Source: Collinsella sp. TF05-9AC
Lineage (GTDB): Bacteria; Actinomycetota; Coriobacteriia; Coriobacteriales; Coriobacteriaceae
Length of the DNA stretch: 60,706 bases
Direction of reading: 5' to 3'
Assembly: GCF_003438495.1 (NCBI RefSeq)
Contig: NZ_QSSH01000009.1
Location: 15,572-76,277, forward strand
Position 1 is the first letter of the stretch, and each line of letters begins with the position of its first letter. The notes beneath the pieces are model-generated. The model did no database searches. It saw nothing but the letters and a program-made list of their open reading frames with translations, and was not told the DNA's origin. The translations under genes were made by a program, and so were the position numbers. Below, piece after piece: positions 1-8,699 of this stretch.

Positions 1-2666
1 TTCTCGATAAAGCCCACGCGGTAGTTTTTGAAAATGACCTCGCCACCGTCTTGTGTGGCGTCCAGATCGACATCGCCCATAATGCCAAAGTCGTGGTCGC
101 CATCCTCGTCGGCAAAGATCTGGTGCACGTGCCATACGTGCGCGGTCTTCTCGTCGGACTCGTCGATGGAAAACATCGCGGCGCTGCGAGCATCTCCGTC
201 GGTGAGGATTTCCTCGTGCTGCTCGTGGTAAGCGTCGAGTGCTTTTTGCCAGCGGATCTCGCTCATGCCCCAGTCGTCGTCGAGTTCGCCCAGGTCGCGA
301 ACGTGCTCGCGGGCGGCAAGGGTCACGCGACGGAAGAGCGCGTTGCGCACCAACAGCGTGCAGCCGCGACGGTCCGCCACGACCTCGTCGATGCCCTGCG
401 GCGGCGCAGCATCGAGGGCTGCCGGGTTGCCGGCGTTCTCCCACTCGTCCACCAGGCTCGAGTCCACCGAGCGCACCACAAAGCCCAGCCACGAGATAAT
501 GTCGCGCAGGCGCTCGTCGCGCTTCTCGATGGGCACGGTACGGTCGAGTGAACGGTAGGCCTCTGCCAGGTAGCGCAGTAAAATGCCCTCGGAGCGGGCG
601 ATGCCGAGCTTTTGAATGTAGCCCTTAAAATCGCTCGCGCTCTCCAGCATATCGCGCAGGACGCTCTTGGGAGAGAGCTGGTAGTCGTTTGCCCACGGTA
701 CTTCCTGGCAGTACTTGTCAAAAGCGGCATCGAGCAAATCCTCGAGCGGCTTTTCGTACGTGACGTCCTGAATGCGCTCCAAGCGCTCCTCATACTCGAT
801 GCCGTCGGCCTTCATCTCGGCCATAGCGCGATCGCGTGCGGCTCGCTCCTGTGCGCGCAGCACCTGTTTGGGATCCTCGAGCGTTGCCTCGACCATTGAG
901 ATCAGGTCCATGGTATAGGTCTCGCTCTCGGGATCGAGCAGCTCCAGCGCAGCAAGCAAGAACGGCGAGAGCGGCTGATCGAGTGCGAAGTCCTCGGGCA
1001 GATCGACCGTCAGCGCATAGTCGATGTCTGGTGCGGCATCAGTCGGGGCGTCGGGCGCGGGCGGCACCTCGGTGCGAACGACGACGCCGGAATCGATGAG
1101 CGTGGCGAAGATCTCGTCGGCGCGAACCTCGAGCTTAGCCTTTTCCTCGGGAGTCTGCAGGCTCGTCTCGATGAGGTCGTGTACGCGGGCTCGGGCATCG
1201 CCGCCCTGCTCGACCACGCTGATCACCATGGAGTGCGTGATGCGCAGGCGCGGCTTGAGCGTCTCGGGTTGCGTCTCGATCAGACGCTCGAAGGTCTGCT
1301 TGTTCCAGGTGACAAAGCCCTCGGGGGCCTTTTTCTTTTTAATCTTACGGAGTTTTTTGGGGTCGTCGCCCGCCTTGGCCATAAGCTTGGCATTCTCGAT
1401 CTCGTGCTCGGGTGCCTCGGCAATCACCATGCCCTCGGTATCGAAGCCCGAGCGGCCGGCGCGACCGGCAATCTGATGGAACTCGCGGGCGCGCAGACGA
1501 CGCATCTTGTAGCCGTCGAACTTGGTGAGCGCGGTGAGCACCACGGTGTGGATGGGTACGTTGATGCCGACGCCGAGTGTATCGGTACCGCAGATGACGG
1601 GCAGCAGACCCTGCTGCGCCAAGCGCTCGACCAGCAGGCGATAGCGCGGCAACATGCCAGCATGGTGCACGCCGACGCCGCATCCAAGCAGGCGCTTGAG
1701 AATCTTGCCAAAGGCCGTCGAGAAGCTCGTTCCCTTTGCCGCTTCTTTGATGGCCTCGCGTTGCTCTTTGCTGGCGATGCCAAAATTGGCGAGCGACTGT
1801 GCCGTCGCAAGGGCGGCGTCCTGGCTAAAGTGCACGATATAGAGCGGGGCCTCGCCGCGGCGCATGGCGAGCTCGACTGTGCCTTCGAGCGAGGTCGTCA
1901 CGTAGTCGTAGCTCAGCGGCACGGGGCGCGGGGCATCGACGACCAAGTCGCAGGTAGCGCCGGTGTGTTCCTCGAGCGAGGCGGCGATCGCGGTGACATC
2001 GCCGAGCGTGGCGCTCATGAGCATAAACTGCGTGTGGGGCAGGGTGAGCAGCGGCACCTGCCAGGCCCAGCCGCGGTCGGGGTCGGCAAAGTAATGGAAC
2101 TCGTCCATGGCCACGCAGCCCACATCGGCGTCCTCGCCCTCGCGCAGCGCATCGTTGGCAAGGATTTCGGCCGTGCAGCAGATGACGGGCGCCTTGGTGT
2201 TGATATGCGTATCGCCGGTGATCATACCGACGTTATCGCGGCCGAGGACCTGCACCAGGTCGAAGAACTTTTCGCTGACCAGGGCCTTGATGGGGGCCGT
2301 GTAATAGCAGCGCTTGCCCTGCGCCATGCCCATAAAGAGCATGCCCAGCGCGACGAGCGATTTACCCGATCCGGTCGGTGTGCCCAAAATGACGTGATTG
2401 CCGGCTGCCAGGTCCATGAGGGCCTCTTCTTGGTGATCCCATAGCTCAATGCCGCGGTCGCTCGTCCATTCAAAGAAGCGTTCGAAGGCCTGGTCGGGCG
2501 TGAGCCACGGTTCGGGCTCACTGCCGTCCTCGGGCTCCCACCAGGTGGGGGAGAGCGCACCGAGCGAACCGAACTCTGCCTCGGTTCCCGTGCCGCCCGA
2601 AAATGAGCTGGCAGCGCCGGCGCCGGAGACGGTGCTGGCGGCGGTATCTGTCGTGGTCTGTGCCAT
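1..2666 (-). CDS. DEAD/DEAH-box helicase with DUF3516 C-terminus (3' end beyond window)
   Basis: Superfamily 2 ATP-dependent nucleic-acid helicase of the actinobacterial type that ends in a DUF3516 domain; the substrate of this branch is not known. The reading frame is open from ATG 2666 to the left edge (888 codons seen), so only the last few residues should be missing. After a low-complexity Ala/Gly/Ser/Thr-rich N-terminus of about 35 residues come Walker A GTPTGSGKS, motif Ia TAPIKALVSEKF, motif II as DEFH (in MDEFHYF) and motif III SATLG. The sequence near the edge, GEVIFKNYRVGFIE, is typical of the end of this family. It is monocistronic and convergent with nothing visible. The start is the first ATG after a run without coding character; the ribosome site (gagagaaa) is weak, so the start is less sure than the family. 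Confidence 0.85.
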   Translation of the reverse strand, partial: MAQTTTDTAASTVSGAGAASSFSGGTGTEAEFGSLGALSPTWWEPEDGSEPEPWLTPDQAFERFFEWTSDRGIELWDHQEEALMDLAAGNHVILGTPTGSGKSLVALGMLFMGMAQGKRCYYTAPIKALVSEKFFDLVQVLGRDNVGMITGDTHINTKAPVICCTAEILANDALREGEDADVGCVAMDEFHYFADPDRGWAWQVPLLTLPHTQFMLMSATLGDVTAIAASLEEHTGATCDLVVDAPRPVPLSYDYVTTSLEGTVELAMRRGEAPLYIVHFSQDAALATAQSLANFGIASKEQREAIKEAAKGTSFSTAFGKILKRLLGCGVGVHHAGMLPRYRLLVERLAQQGLLPVICGTDTLGVGINVPIHTVVLTALTKFDGYKMRRLRAREFHQIAGRAGRSGFDTEGMVIAEAPEHEIENAKLMAKAGDDPKKLRKIKKKKAPEGFVTWNKQTFERLIETQPETLKPRLRITHSMVISVVEQGGDARARVHDLIETSLQTPEEKAKLEVRADEIFATLIDSGVVVRTEVPPAPDAPTDAAPDIDYALTVDLPEDFALDQPLSPFLLAALELLDPESETYTMDLISMVEATLEDPKQVLRAQERAARDRAMAEMKADGIEYEERLERIQDVTYEKPLEDLLDAAFDKYCQEVPWANDYQLSPKSVLRDMLESASDFKGYIQKLGIARSEGILLRYLAEAYRSLDRTVPIEKRDERLRDIISWLGFVVRSVDSSLVDEWENAGNPAALDAAPPQGIDEVVADRRGCTLLVRNALFRRVTLAAREHVRDLGELDDDWGMSEIRWQKALDAYHEQHEEILTDGDARSAAMFSIDESDEKTAHVWHVHQIFADEDGDHDFGIMGDVDLDATQDGGEVIFKNYRVGFIE

Positions 2667-2975
2667 GTGTTTGCTTTCTCTCGCGATTGTCCGCCAACTA
2701 TTATGGCGTAGCGTCGCATCGATGCGTTCGCAGGCAAGAAAATGCAGGAAATGGGCGTTCTGCCCAGCCGTTTAGTGTAGTCGCTGGCTAAGTGAGTAGA
2801 CTTTTTGCGATATCGCGAGCACGTGGCTTTTGTGCAAGGGCTCTACCTGCGGTTTTATTATTTGCTATGCGGGTTGTGCTTGGTTATTGCAAAAAAGTCT
2901 ACTCACTTAGGTGTGAGGGCCGTTCGCTGACGCCTATTTGCGCTTGTTTGCCGACGCCGCGACCATCAGAAGCCC
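2667..2975. other. 309-bp intergenic region between the helicase promoter side and the trmB 3' end
   Basis: No gene is supported here. It should contain the promoter of the leftward helicase gene. Its main content is the long inverted repeat at 2788-2910, described separately. A rightward ORF starting at GTG 2792 spans the repeat but has no ribosome-binding site and no protein-like composition. Confidence 0.6.
2788..2910. repeat. Inverted repeat, about 21-bp arms around an 80-bp centre
   Basis: Left arm 2788-2808 (ctaagtgagtagacttttt then gc) and right arm 2889-2910 are reverse complements, differing only by one extra A/T in the homopolymer. The arms carry AGACTTTTT(T)G facing inward. The same word (as CAAAAAAGTCT) sits beside another dyad at 59464-59538. 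The layout looks like a small non-autonomous intergenic repeat or a long-hairpin RNA; which one cannot be decided from a single copy. Confidence 0.6.
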
Positions 2976-3815
2976 CTAGGACTCTTGCGGCAGGCGCTTC
3001 TTGCCTTTGCGGGCACGGTTTCTAAAGTTCTCGACGGCCTCTTCCATGCCCAGAGGTACATAGGTGAGCTCATCGAGGTTTTCGGGCAGGTAGCAGGCAA
3101 GACTTTGCTCCTGCACGCGGCCCGCTTGGAGCTGTTCATCGCTGGGCAGCGTGTCGGGAGTGGCGCAAATGCCGTAGACGACGGCACCCATCTCGCGCGT
3201 GCGGCGCTCGTACTCGGTCTCGGGATGCTCGGGATGGTTGCGGCGGACGTCGTCGCTTACCCAAAGCGTATCGTAGCCGGCCGCGGCAAACTGTCCCAGG
3301 GCGTAATCGCGCAACGGCTTGCTATCGGTGCGCAGCGTGACGGTAGCGCCGGCTGAAAAGAGCGGGCGGTAGAGCATCAGATGGTCGACATGGACGAGTC
3401 GTTTTTTAGCGTACTTGGCCTTGGGCTGCGGCGTGGGAAAGTTAATGGTGATGGCATCGAGCTCGCCTGCGGCAAACAGCTGTGGCAGCGATGCGGCGCC
3501 TCGGGGCAGGACGAGTGCGTTGGATAGCCCCTGTTCGCAGATTTTCTGCGCGGCATAGGCGATGCAGATGGGCTCCTGGTCCATGCCGATAAAGAGGGTG
3601 TCGGGCTCGCGGTGGGCGCGCTCGACCAGATAGGTTCCCTTGCCACAGCCAAGATCCAGGTGAAGGTGTTCGAAGGGCTTGCTGCCAGCTGGCGCGCAAG
3701 CCTCGCGCCAATCTCCGGCATAAGCCTCGGGGTTCGTCTCAATCGCATCGGCGTAGCGCTCCAGGCGCTCCTCGAGCACAAAGTTCTTAGGCGTGCGAAC
3801 GTGGACGGCCCCCAT
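2976..3815 (-). CDS. trmB: tRNA (guanine-N7-)-methyltransferase
   Basis: Forms m7G46 in the tRNA variable loop using S-adenosylmethionine. The 279-residue protein has the SAM-binding motif DLGCGKGTYLVERA at about residue 55, the acidic loop of motif II (FIGMDQE), and the motif IV region in the TrmB position. There it reads NFPTPQPKAKYAKKR, whereas most family members have FPDPWPK-x-x-H-x-KRR, so the Asp and Trp are changed. It is longer than the usual 210-240 residues, with an added N-terminus of about 45 residues. The start ATG at 3815 follows an AAGGAG ribosome site. It ends before the intergenic inverted repeat. The methyltransferase gene upstream is on the same strand but 118 bp away. A TrmB family call is firm; the altered motif leaves exact specificity slightly open. 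Confidence 0.85.
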   Translation of the reverse strand: MGAVHVRTPKNFVLEERLERYADAIETNPEAYAGDWREACAPAGSKPFEHLHLDLGCGKGTYLVERAHREPDTLFIGMDQEPICIAYAAQKICEQGLSNALVLPRGAASLPQLFAAGELDAITINFPTPQPKAKYAKKRLVHVDHLMLYRPLFSAGATVTLRTDSKPLRDYALGQFAAAGYDTLWVSDDVRRNHPEHPETEYERRTREMGAVVYGICATPDTLPSDEQLQAGRVQEQSLACYLPENLDELTYVPLGMEEAVENFRNRARKGKKRLPQES

Positions 3816-3933
3816 GAGGCTCCTTGGTCATAAGTATGGAACGCATAGCCGCGCGTTCCGTCAATGGGTTGAAAAAGGGTGGGCATAGTTTGCCCGAAAG
3901 ATGCGGTGTGGCTCGGTGGCGAGTCGTCGGTGC

Positions 3934-4806
3934 CTACAGGCGTTTGAGGATTACATAGCGGTTGAGCTCTCCGCTGCGACCGTCGGCATGGAAGCGCTCA
4001 AGCTCGCGTACGGGGACCTCGCCGCTCTTGTAGAACGTGCGGACGCCGCGCACCAGGTCGGTAATCTGCTGATCGTCAAAGTGATGGCAATAGCGGTAGG
4101 CGTGGCGGTCGTTTTGCCAGCCAATGAGGTGGTCGCCGGCTTCAAACTGCGCTGAATCGTAACCCTCAAACGGCGGGGTGAGCTCGGCGCGGGCCTCGGC
4201 TCGAACGGCCTTGCGCGCCATGCGCTCGTCGTTCATAAACTCCCAAAAGCTGATGGCGATGATGCCGCCTGGGCGCGTCTGGCGCACCAGGGCGTCGAGC
4301 ACGCGTACGCGGTACTCGCACGACGGCACGTGGTGCATAAAGCCAAAGCAGACTGAGATGTCGGCGAGCGGGGCGTCGAAAAGCGCGTCAGGCGCCTCGG
4401 CGGGATTGAGTTTCATGAGGGCATCGAGCACGTCGAGCTCCTGGAAGTGCAGGTTGGGAATGCGCAGCGCGTGGCCATGTACATCGATGGCCAGGTCTTG
4501 GCACGAGTCGACGCCGTAAAACTCAAACGGGCAGCTGGCATCTGCCGAGGGGTTTGCGCCGTCGACGCCCTTGGCGGCAAGTGCGCCGCCGGCGGCAAAG
4601 TTCTCGAATCGCATATTGCCGCAGGCGAGATCGAAGACGCGGACGGGATGCTCAATCGTGGCGACATCGAGCTGTTCGAGCGCGATGTCCATGGTGCGCA
4701 CCCAGCCGGGCCACGGGGCCTGGCGCGTATCGGAGAAGGAGGCGGAGTGCTCGCGATAGAACGTGTTGTTGAGCTGGATGAGCGATGAGGCGAAATCGCG
4801 GTTCAC
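3934..4806 (-). CDS. Class I SAM-dependent methyltransferase, Trm9/ALKBH8-like
   Basis: SAM methyltransferase of about 290 residues. Motif I reads VFDLACGNMRFE, the acidic post-I loop is FYGVDSC, and the central strand region DISVCFGFMHHVPS followed by R-x2-VLDALVRQTRPGG resembles the Trm9/ALKBH8 branch, which methylates 5-carboxymethyl-uridine at the tRNA wobble position. I chose GTG 4806 because GGAGGGAG lies just upstream; the frame stays open to an ATG at 4941, but that stretch has no ribosome site. Elp3, which makes cm5U, lies 2 kb away on the other strand, which makes a shared wobble-uridine pathway attractive but unproven. A generic small-molecule methyltransferase remains possible. 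Confidence 0.7.
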   Translation of the reverse strand: MNRDFASSLIQLNNTFYREHSASFSDTRQAPWPGWVRTMDIALEQLDVATIEHPVRVFDLACGNMRFENFAAGGALAAKGVDGANPSADASCPFEFYGVDSCQDLAIDVHGHALRIPNLHFQELDVLDALMKLNPAEAPDALFDAPLADISVCFGFMHHVPSCEYRVRVLDALVRQTRPGGIIAISFWEFMNDERMARKAVRAEARAELTPPFEGYDSAQFEAGDHLIGWQNDRHAYRYCHHFDDQQITDLVRGVRTFYKSGEVPVRELERFHADGRSGELNRYVILKRL

Positions 4807-5073
4807 GGCGCGGAACTCCCTCCGTTGGCGGTGCGAAATAAACAGTACGACCATACTACCGTTAACGCCGCAACGGGGACAACCGAGCTGCGGGTCATTG
4901 CTTTGTTTAGACACATTTCCGCAGCTCATATGTGCCCGCAACCGCCGGTTGTCAAAAATCTCACTAGAATAGGTGGCATGCTTTTGGCGGTGGCGGATAG
5001 ATTTTTAACTGTGCAAGGCGCCTTAAGAACAAAAACGGTCCGGCGGCACGGCTGGCATCACATAGGAGGAACC

Positions 5074-5796
5074 ATGAATGTAGAAACTGCGCAGCGGCTC
5101 GCCGACCTTCGCCGCAGCAAAGGCTTTAGCCAAGAAGGGCTGGCGCGAAAGCTGGGGCTGTCGCGCCAGGCGGTCAGTAAATGGGAGCGCGCGGAGAGCT
5201 CACCCGATACCGAGAACCTGATCTCGCTCGCCAAACTCTATGGCGTGAGCTTGGACGAGTTGCTCAATCCGAGCGACGAGATTGAGGACGATATCGAGTT
5301 TGAGAACGAGGACCGCGCCCGTCAGCGCGAGGCCGAGGCGGCAGAGCGTGCTCGCACCCATGAGGCGGCGGCGCGCGCTACCGAGGCGGCAACACAGGCG
5401 AGTGATGCTGCGGCCAAGGCGGCGCAAGCGGCAAGCTGGAGTGCACAGGCCGCCAATGCCGCTACGGCGCAGGCGACGAGTGGCACCGCGGTTGGCTCGA
5501 CTCCGGCGAAGGGGCCGTTCCAGTCGTTCCCGTATTGGGCCGTGTGCTGGCTGCTGTTCTTTTTGCTGATGTTCCTGTTTGGTGCCGGCCCCTTTGCCGC
5601 ACTGATCTTCTTTACGATTCCCATCTATCACTGGGTGGCACGTGCGCTCGATGGCGATTGGGCGCGCGGGGATATTCAGGTTGGTCCGGCGTCGGTGGCG
5701 ATCAAGGCCCAGGGGAAGGATGCTTCTGCGGAACCTGATGCTGACGTGGCTACCACGACCACCGCTGAGCCATGTGCCAAAGAGGGTGACGAATGA
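5074..5796 (+). CDS. XRE-family HTH regulator with C-terminal membrane segment
   Basis: Membrane-tethered transcription regulator of 240 residues. Residues 4-60 form a Cro/CI-type helix-turn-helix (RLADLRRSKGFSQEGLARKL, SRQAVSKWERAESSPD). A long Ala/Glu-rich helical linker follows (about residues 75-145), then two hydrophobic segments (about 150-192) and a polar tail. The start ATG 5074 is set by AGGAGGA at 5064-5070. It overlaps the next gene by 4 bp (ATGA), so the two are translationally coupled. HTH plus membrane span plus a DUF4097 partner is a common Gram-positive pairing thought to sense envelope state; the ligand and target genes are unknown. Confidence 0.85.
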   Translation: MNVETAQRLADLRRSKGFSQEGLARKLGLSRQAVSKWERAESSPDTENLISLAKLYGVSLDELLNPSDEIEDDIEFENEDRARQREAEAAERARTHEAAARATEAATQASDAAAKAAQAASWSAQAANAATAQATSGTAVGSTPAKGPFQSFPYWAVCWLLFFLLMFLFGAGPFAALIFFTIPIYHWVARALDGDWARGDIQVGPASVAIKAQGKDASAEPDADVATTTTAEPCAKEGDE

Positions 5797-6695
5797 TGAA
5801 GCTTTCGCATGAATCCAAGGTACGCCTGGGTGTTGGCATCGGAGCGTTTGTGCTCATTGTTGGGCTTGTCTTTGGCGTTTCGCGGACATTGATTCATTTT
5901 GATGGCCCGTGGGATCTCGACGATGTTGTATCCGGCCTGTCTGGTATGGACGATGTGGTGGACGAGGGCGATCTTTTGGATGACGGTAACTATTCCGCTC
6001 AGCCTCAGCAGCTTTCGAGCGAAACCTTTGATGCCGATGCGTTCACATCGCTTGACTTGGACGTGACGTCGGGCACGGTCGAGGTCAAACACGTCTCCGG
6101 CGGGCCAGTGCGCGTAATTGAAAGCGGTCGCGTGGCAACGGGGACCGTTGCCTTCGATGCGGCAACCCAGAACCTGGCCGAAATCAAGGGTTCTACGCTC
6201 AAGATTCGCCAGTTCGATTGCGATGACGAGCGCGCCATTGACCGCACGGTTACCGTCGAACTGCCGCGCAAAGTTGCCGATAACATGGTGGGCATTACAG
6301 CGAATGTAGGATCGGGTGATCTGACGGTCGCGGGCATTGCGTGTCATGACCTCAACCTGACTCTGGACTCGGGAGACGTTGAGTTTACGGGCACCGTGAC
6401 CGATACCCTGAATGCCGAGGTCGGTTCGGGCGATGTGACGTTCGAGCTTTACCCGGCCCCCACGAAGTCGATGGACGTGAGTGTGGGCTCGGGCGATGTG
6501 GAGATGACGGTTCCGAACTCGACGGGCTTTAAGGCGAGCCTCACCTTGGGCAGCGGCGACTTCGAGAGCGATTTCCTTCCGCTTGGCTACGACGGCGAGA
6601 CCATTTTGAATCTTGAATTCGATAACGGTGACAAGTCTGCCACGTATCGTTTTGAGGTCGGTTCGGGCGACATGTCGTTTGATTCGGAGTATTGA
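5793..6695 (+). CDS. DUF4097-family membrane-anchored beta-repeat protein
   Basis: Single-span membrane protein of 300 residues with a hydrophobic helix at about residues 12-32 and a large extracytoplasmic domain. That domain is built of short repeats with GSGDL/GSGDV/DSGDV/GSGDF/GSGDM turns about every 20-25 residues, the pattern of the DUF4097 right-handed beta fold. The function of the family is unknown. It overlaps the HTH regulator gene by ATGA, so the two are probably one functional unit, with the beta domain outside and the regulator inside. An ATG one codon downstream is an equally possible start. Confidence 0.8.
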   Translation: MMKLSHESKVRLGVGIGAFVLIVGLVFGVSRTLIHFDGPWDLDDVVSGLSGMDDVVDEGDLLDDGNYSAQPQQLSSETFDADAFTSLDLDVTSGTVEVKHVSGGPVRVIESGRVATGTVAFDAATQNLAEIKGSTLKIRQFDCDDERAIDRTVTVELPRKVADNMVGITANVGSGDLTVAGIACHDLNLTLDSGDVEFTGTVTDTLNAEVGSGDVTFELYPAPTKSMDVSVGSGDVEMTVPNSTGFKASLTLGSGDFESDFLPLGYDGETILNLEFDNGDKSATYRFEVGSGDMSFDSEY

Positions 6696-6791
6696 GGCAG
6701 ACGAAAGCCTAGGCGAAGATATAGACGCGCTGTTTGATGAAGGCGCCGAAGCCGAGATCGGCTCCGGCGCCTTTGCCTTTACAATGGGGGC

Positions 6792-8699
6792 ATGGAACAG
6801 ATTATCTTGAACATACTCGAGGCTCTGCGTCGCGGCGAGACCGTGGATGACAAAGCGCTCGTCAAACTGATACATGCCGAGGCGCGCCGTGAGGGTGCCG
6901 ACAAACGCGATTTGGCCAAGCGCCGTCTGCTGCCGTTCTACCAGCGGGTTAAACGTGAGGACCCGGTTCGGTGGGCTGCGTGGAATGTCGATGCCGATCT
7001 GGAGCGTCAACTGCTGCAGGTCCTGCGTATGAAGCCTCGTCGCACGGCTTCGGGCGTGGCGACCATTACCGTCATCACCAAGCCCTGGCCATGCTCGGGC
7101 GATTGCCTATTTTGCCCCAACGATCTGCGCATGCCCAAAAGCTATCTGCACGCCGAGCCGGCGTGCGCCCGTGCGGAGCAAAATTGCTTTGACCCGTATC
7201 TGCAGGTAAGCGCTCGTCTGACCGCGCTTTCGCAGATGGGGCATGCGACCGATAAGATTGAGCTCATTGTGCTCGGCGGTACCTGGAGCGACTATCCGCA
7301 AGGGTATCAGACGTGGTTTATGTCGGAGCTCTTCCGCGCGCTCAATGACGATGCCGTGGCTGGTGTGGCGGCTAACCCCATGTTGGCGCGTCCGGGCATC
7401 AGTCGTGCCGAGGCGGGGCGTCTGCTCGATGACGCTCCCGCCGATGCCCTGCCGCCTGTGGTAGCAGAGCGCCGTGAGCGCTATCGGGCCGCCGGCATTG
7501 CGACAGACGAGGTCGAGCTTGCTGCCGGCGTTGCCGACGAGCAGGGGTGTGTGGATGCTGCCGTGGGCGGCTATAACCGCGCGGTGCGTCGTCTGTACGG
7601 CCCCGGTACGCCGTGGGGCGAGGTTGCCGAGTGGCAAACGGCAACGATGGAAGAGCTCGAGCGCCAGCAGCGCATCAACGAGACGGCGAAGCATCGTGTG
7701 GTGGGGCTCGTTATCGAGACGCGCCCCGATGCCGTAACGCCGCAGGCTCTCACGCTCATTCGCCGCCTGGGCTGCACCAAGATTCAGATGGGTATCCAGA
7801 GTCTCGACCAGCACCTGCTCGATATCAACGAGCGCCGCATTTCGGTGGCTCAGGTCGAGCGGGCGTTTTCGCTTGCGCGCCTGTTTGGCTTTAAGATCCA
7901 CGCGCATTTTATGCTTAACCTGCTGGGCGCCACGCCCGAGGGGGACAAGCGCGACTACGAGCGCTTTATGACCGAAGGGGCCTTTATGCCCGACGAGGTC
8001 AAGGTCTACCCGTGTGCGCTCATCGAGGGCTCGCGTCTTGCGGGTTGCTATGAGCGCGGCGAGTGGCGCCCCTATACCGAGGACGAGCTGCTCGATGTGT
8101 TGGCCGATGACATCGTGGTGACGCCGGCGTTCTGCCGTATCAGCCGCATGATTCGCGACTTTAGCTCCGACGACATCATGGTGGGCAACAAGAAGCCCAA
8201 CCTGCGTCAGCTCGTTGAGAACCGCCTGGCTGCTCGGGGTGACGGTGCGACAGTGCGTGAGATCCGCTATCGCGAGATTAGCACGGCGGGTGCCGACCTG
8301 GATGAGTTGACCCTTGACGAGGAAGTGACGTACGAGACGCCGGTGACGCACGAGCGCTTTTTGCAGTGGGTGACTCCCGAAGGCAAGATCGCTGGCTTTT
8401 TGCGCCTGTCGCTGCCCGACCGTTCGTTTGCTGCCACGCACGCGGACGAGCTGCCAACGGGGCCGGAGGAGGCGATGATTCGCGAGGTGCACGTGTACGG
8501 CATGGCGGCGCGCGTGGGGGATCAAGGCCAGGCGGCGCAGCATCACGGGTTGGGGCGTTTGCTCGTAGAGCATGCATGCGAGATCGCCCGGGATGCGGGC
8601 TATGCGCGCATCAACGTGATTAGCGCGATTGGCACACGCGAGTACTATCGCCATCTTGGATTTTATGACCATGGCCTTTATCTGCAAAAGGAGCTCTAG
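6792..8699 (+). CDS. elp3: Elp3-type tRNA uridine-34 carboxymethyl modification enzyme (radical SAM plus acetyltransferase)
   Basis: Bacterial stand-alone Elp3 of 635 residues. Elp3 uses acetyl-CoA and a radical-SAM iron-sulfur cluster to place a carboxymethyl-type group on C5 of the wobble uridine of tRNA. The cluster motif is visible as KPWPCSGDCLFCPND (C-x3-C-x2-C, about residues 99-107). ELIVLGGTWSDYPQGYQ and the MGIQSLDQHLL region follow. The C-terminal GNAT domain (about 480-635) has VHVYGMAARVGDQGQAAQHHGLGRLLVEHA and ends in YYRHLGFYDHGLYLQKEL, matching archaeal and eukaryal Elp3. No other Elongator subunit gene is present here, as usual for bacteria. It is immediately followed, with no gap, by the spermidine-synthase-like gene, so the two are co-transcribed. 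Confidence 0.92.
   Translation: MEQIILNILEALRRGETVDDKALVKLIHAEARREGADKRDLAKRRLLPFYQRVKREDPVRWAAWNVDADLERQLLQVLRMKPRRTASGVATITVITKPWPCSGDCLFCPNDLRMPKSYLHAEPACARAEQNCFDPYLQVSARLTALSQMGHATDKIELIVLGGTWSDYPQGYQTWFMSELFRALNDDAVAGVAANPMLARPGISRAEAGRLLDDAPADALPPVVAERRERYRAAGIATDEVELAAGVADEQGCVDAAVGGYNRAVRRLYGPGTPWGEVAEWQTATMEELERQQRINETAKHRVVGLVIETRPDAVTPQALTLIRRLGCTKIQMGIQSLDQHLLDINERRISVAQVERAFSLARLFGFKIHAHFMLNLLGATPEGDKRDYERFMTEGAFMPDEVKVYPCALIEGSRLAGCYERGEWRPYTEDELLDVLADDIVVTPAFCRISRMIRDFSSDDIMVGNKKPNLRQLVENRLAARGDGATVREIRYREISTAGADLDELTLDEEVTYETPVTHERFLQWVTPEGKIAGFLRLSLPDRSFAATHADELPTGPEEAMIREVHVYGMAARVGDQGQAAQHHGLGRLLVEHACEIARDAGYARINVISAIGTREYYRHLGFYDHGLYLQKEL

Noticed and set aside
1179..2444. 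Rightward 421-codon open frame opposite the DUF3516 helicase
   Set aside because: Shadow of the helicase; the real gene is recognised by helicase motifs on the minus strand.
2792..3025. Possible small protein starting at GTG 2792
   Set aside because: It reads across both arms of the inverted repeat, has no ribosome site and runs into the trmB 3' end.
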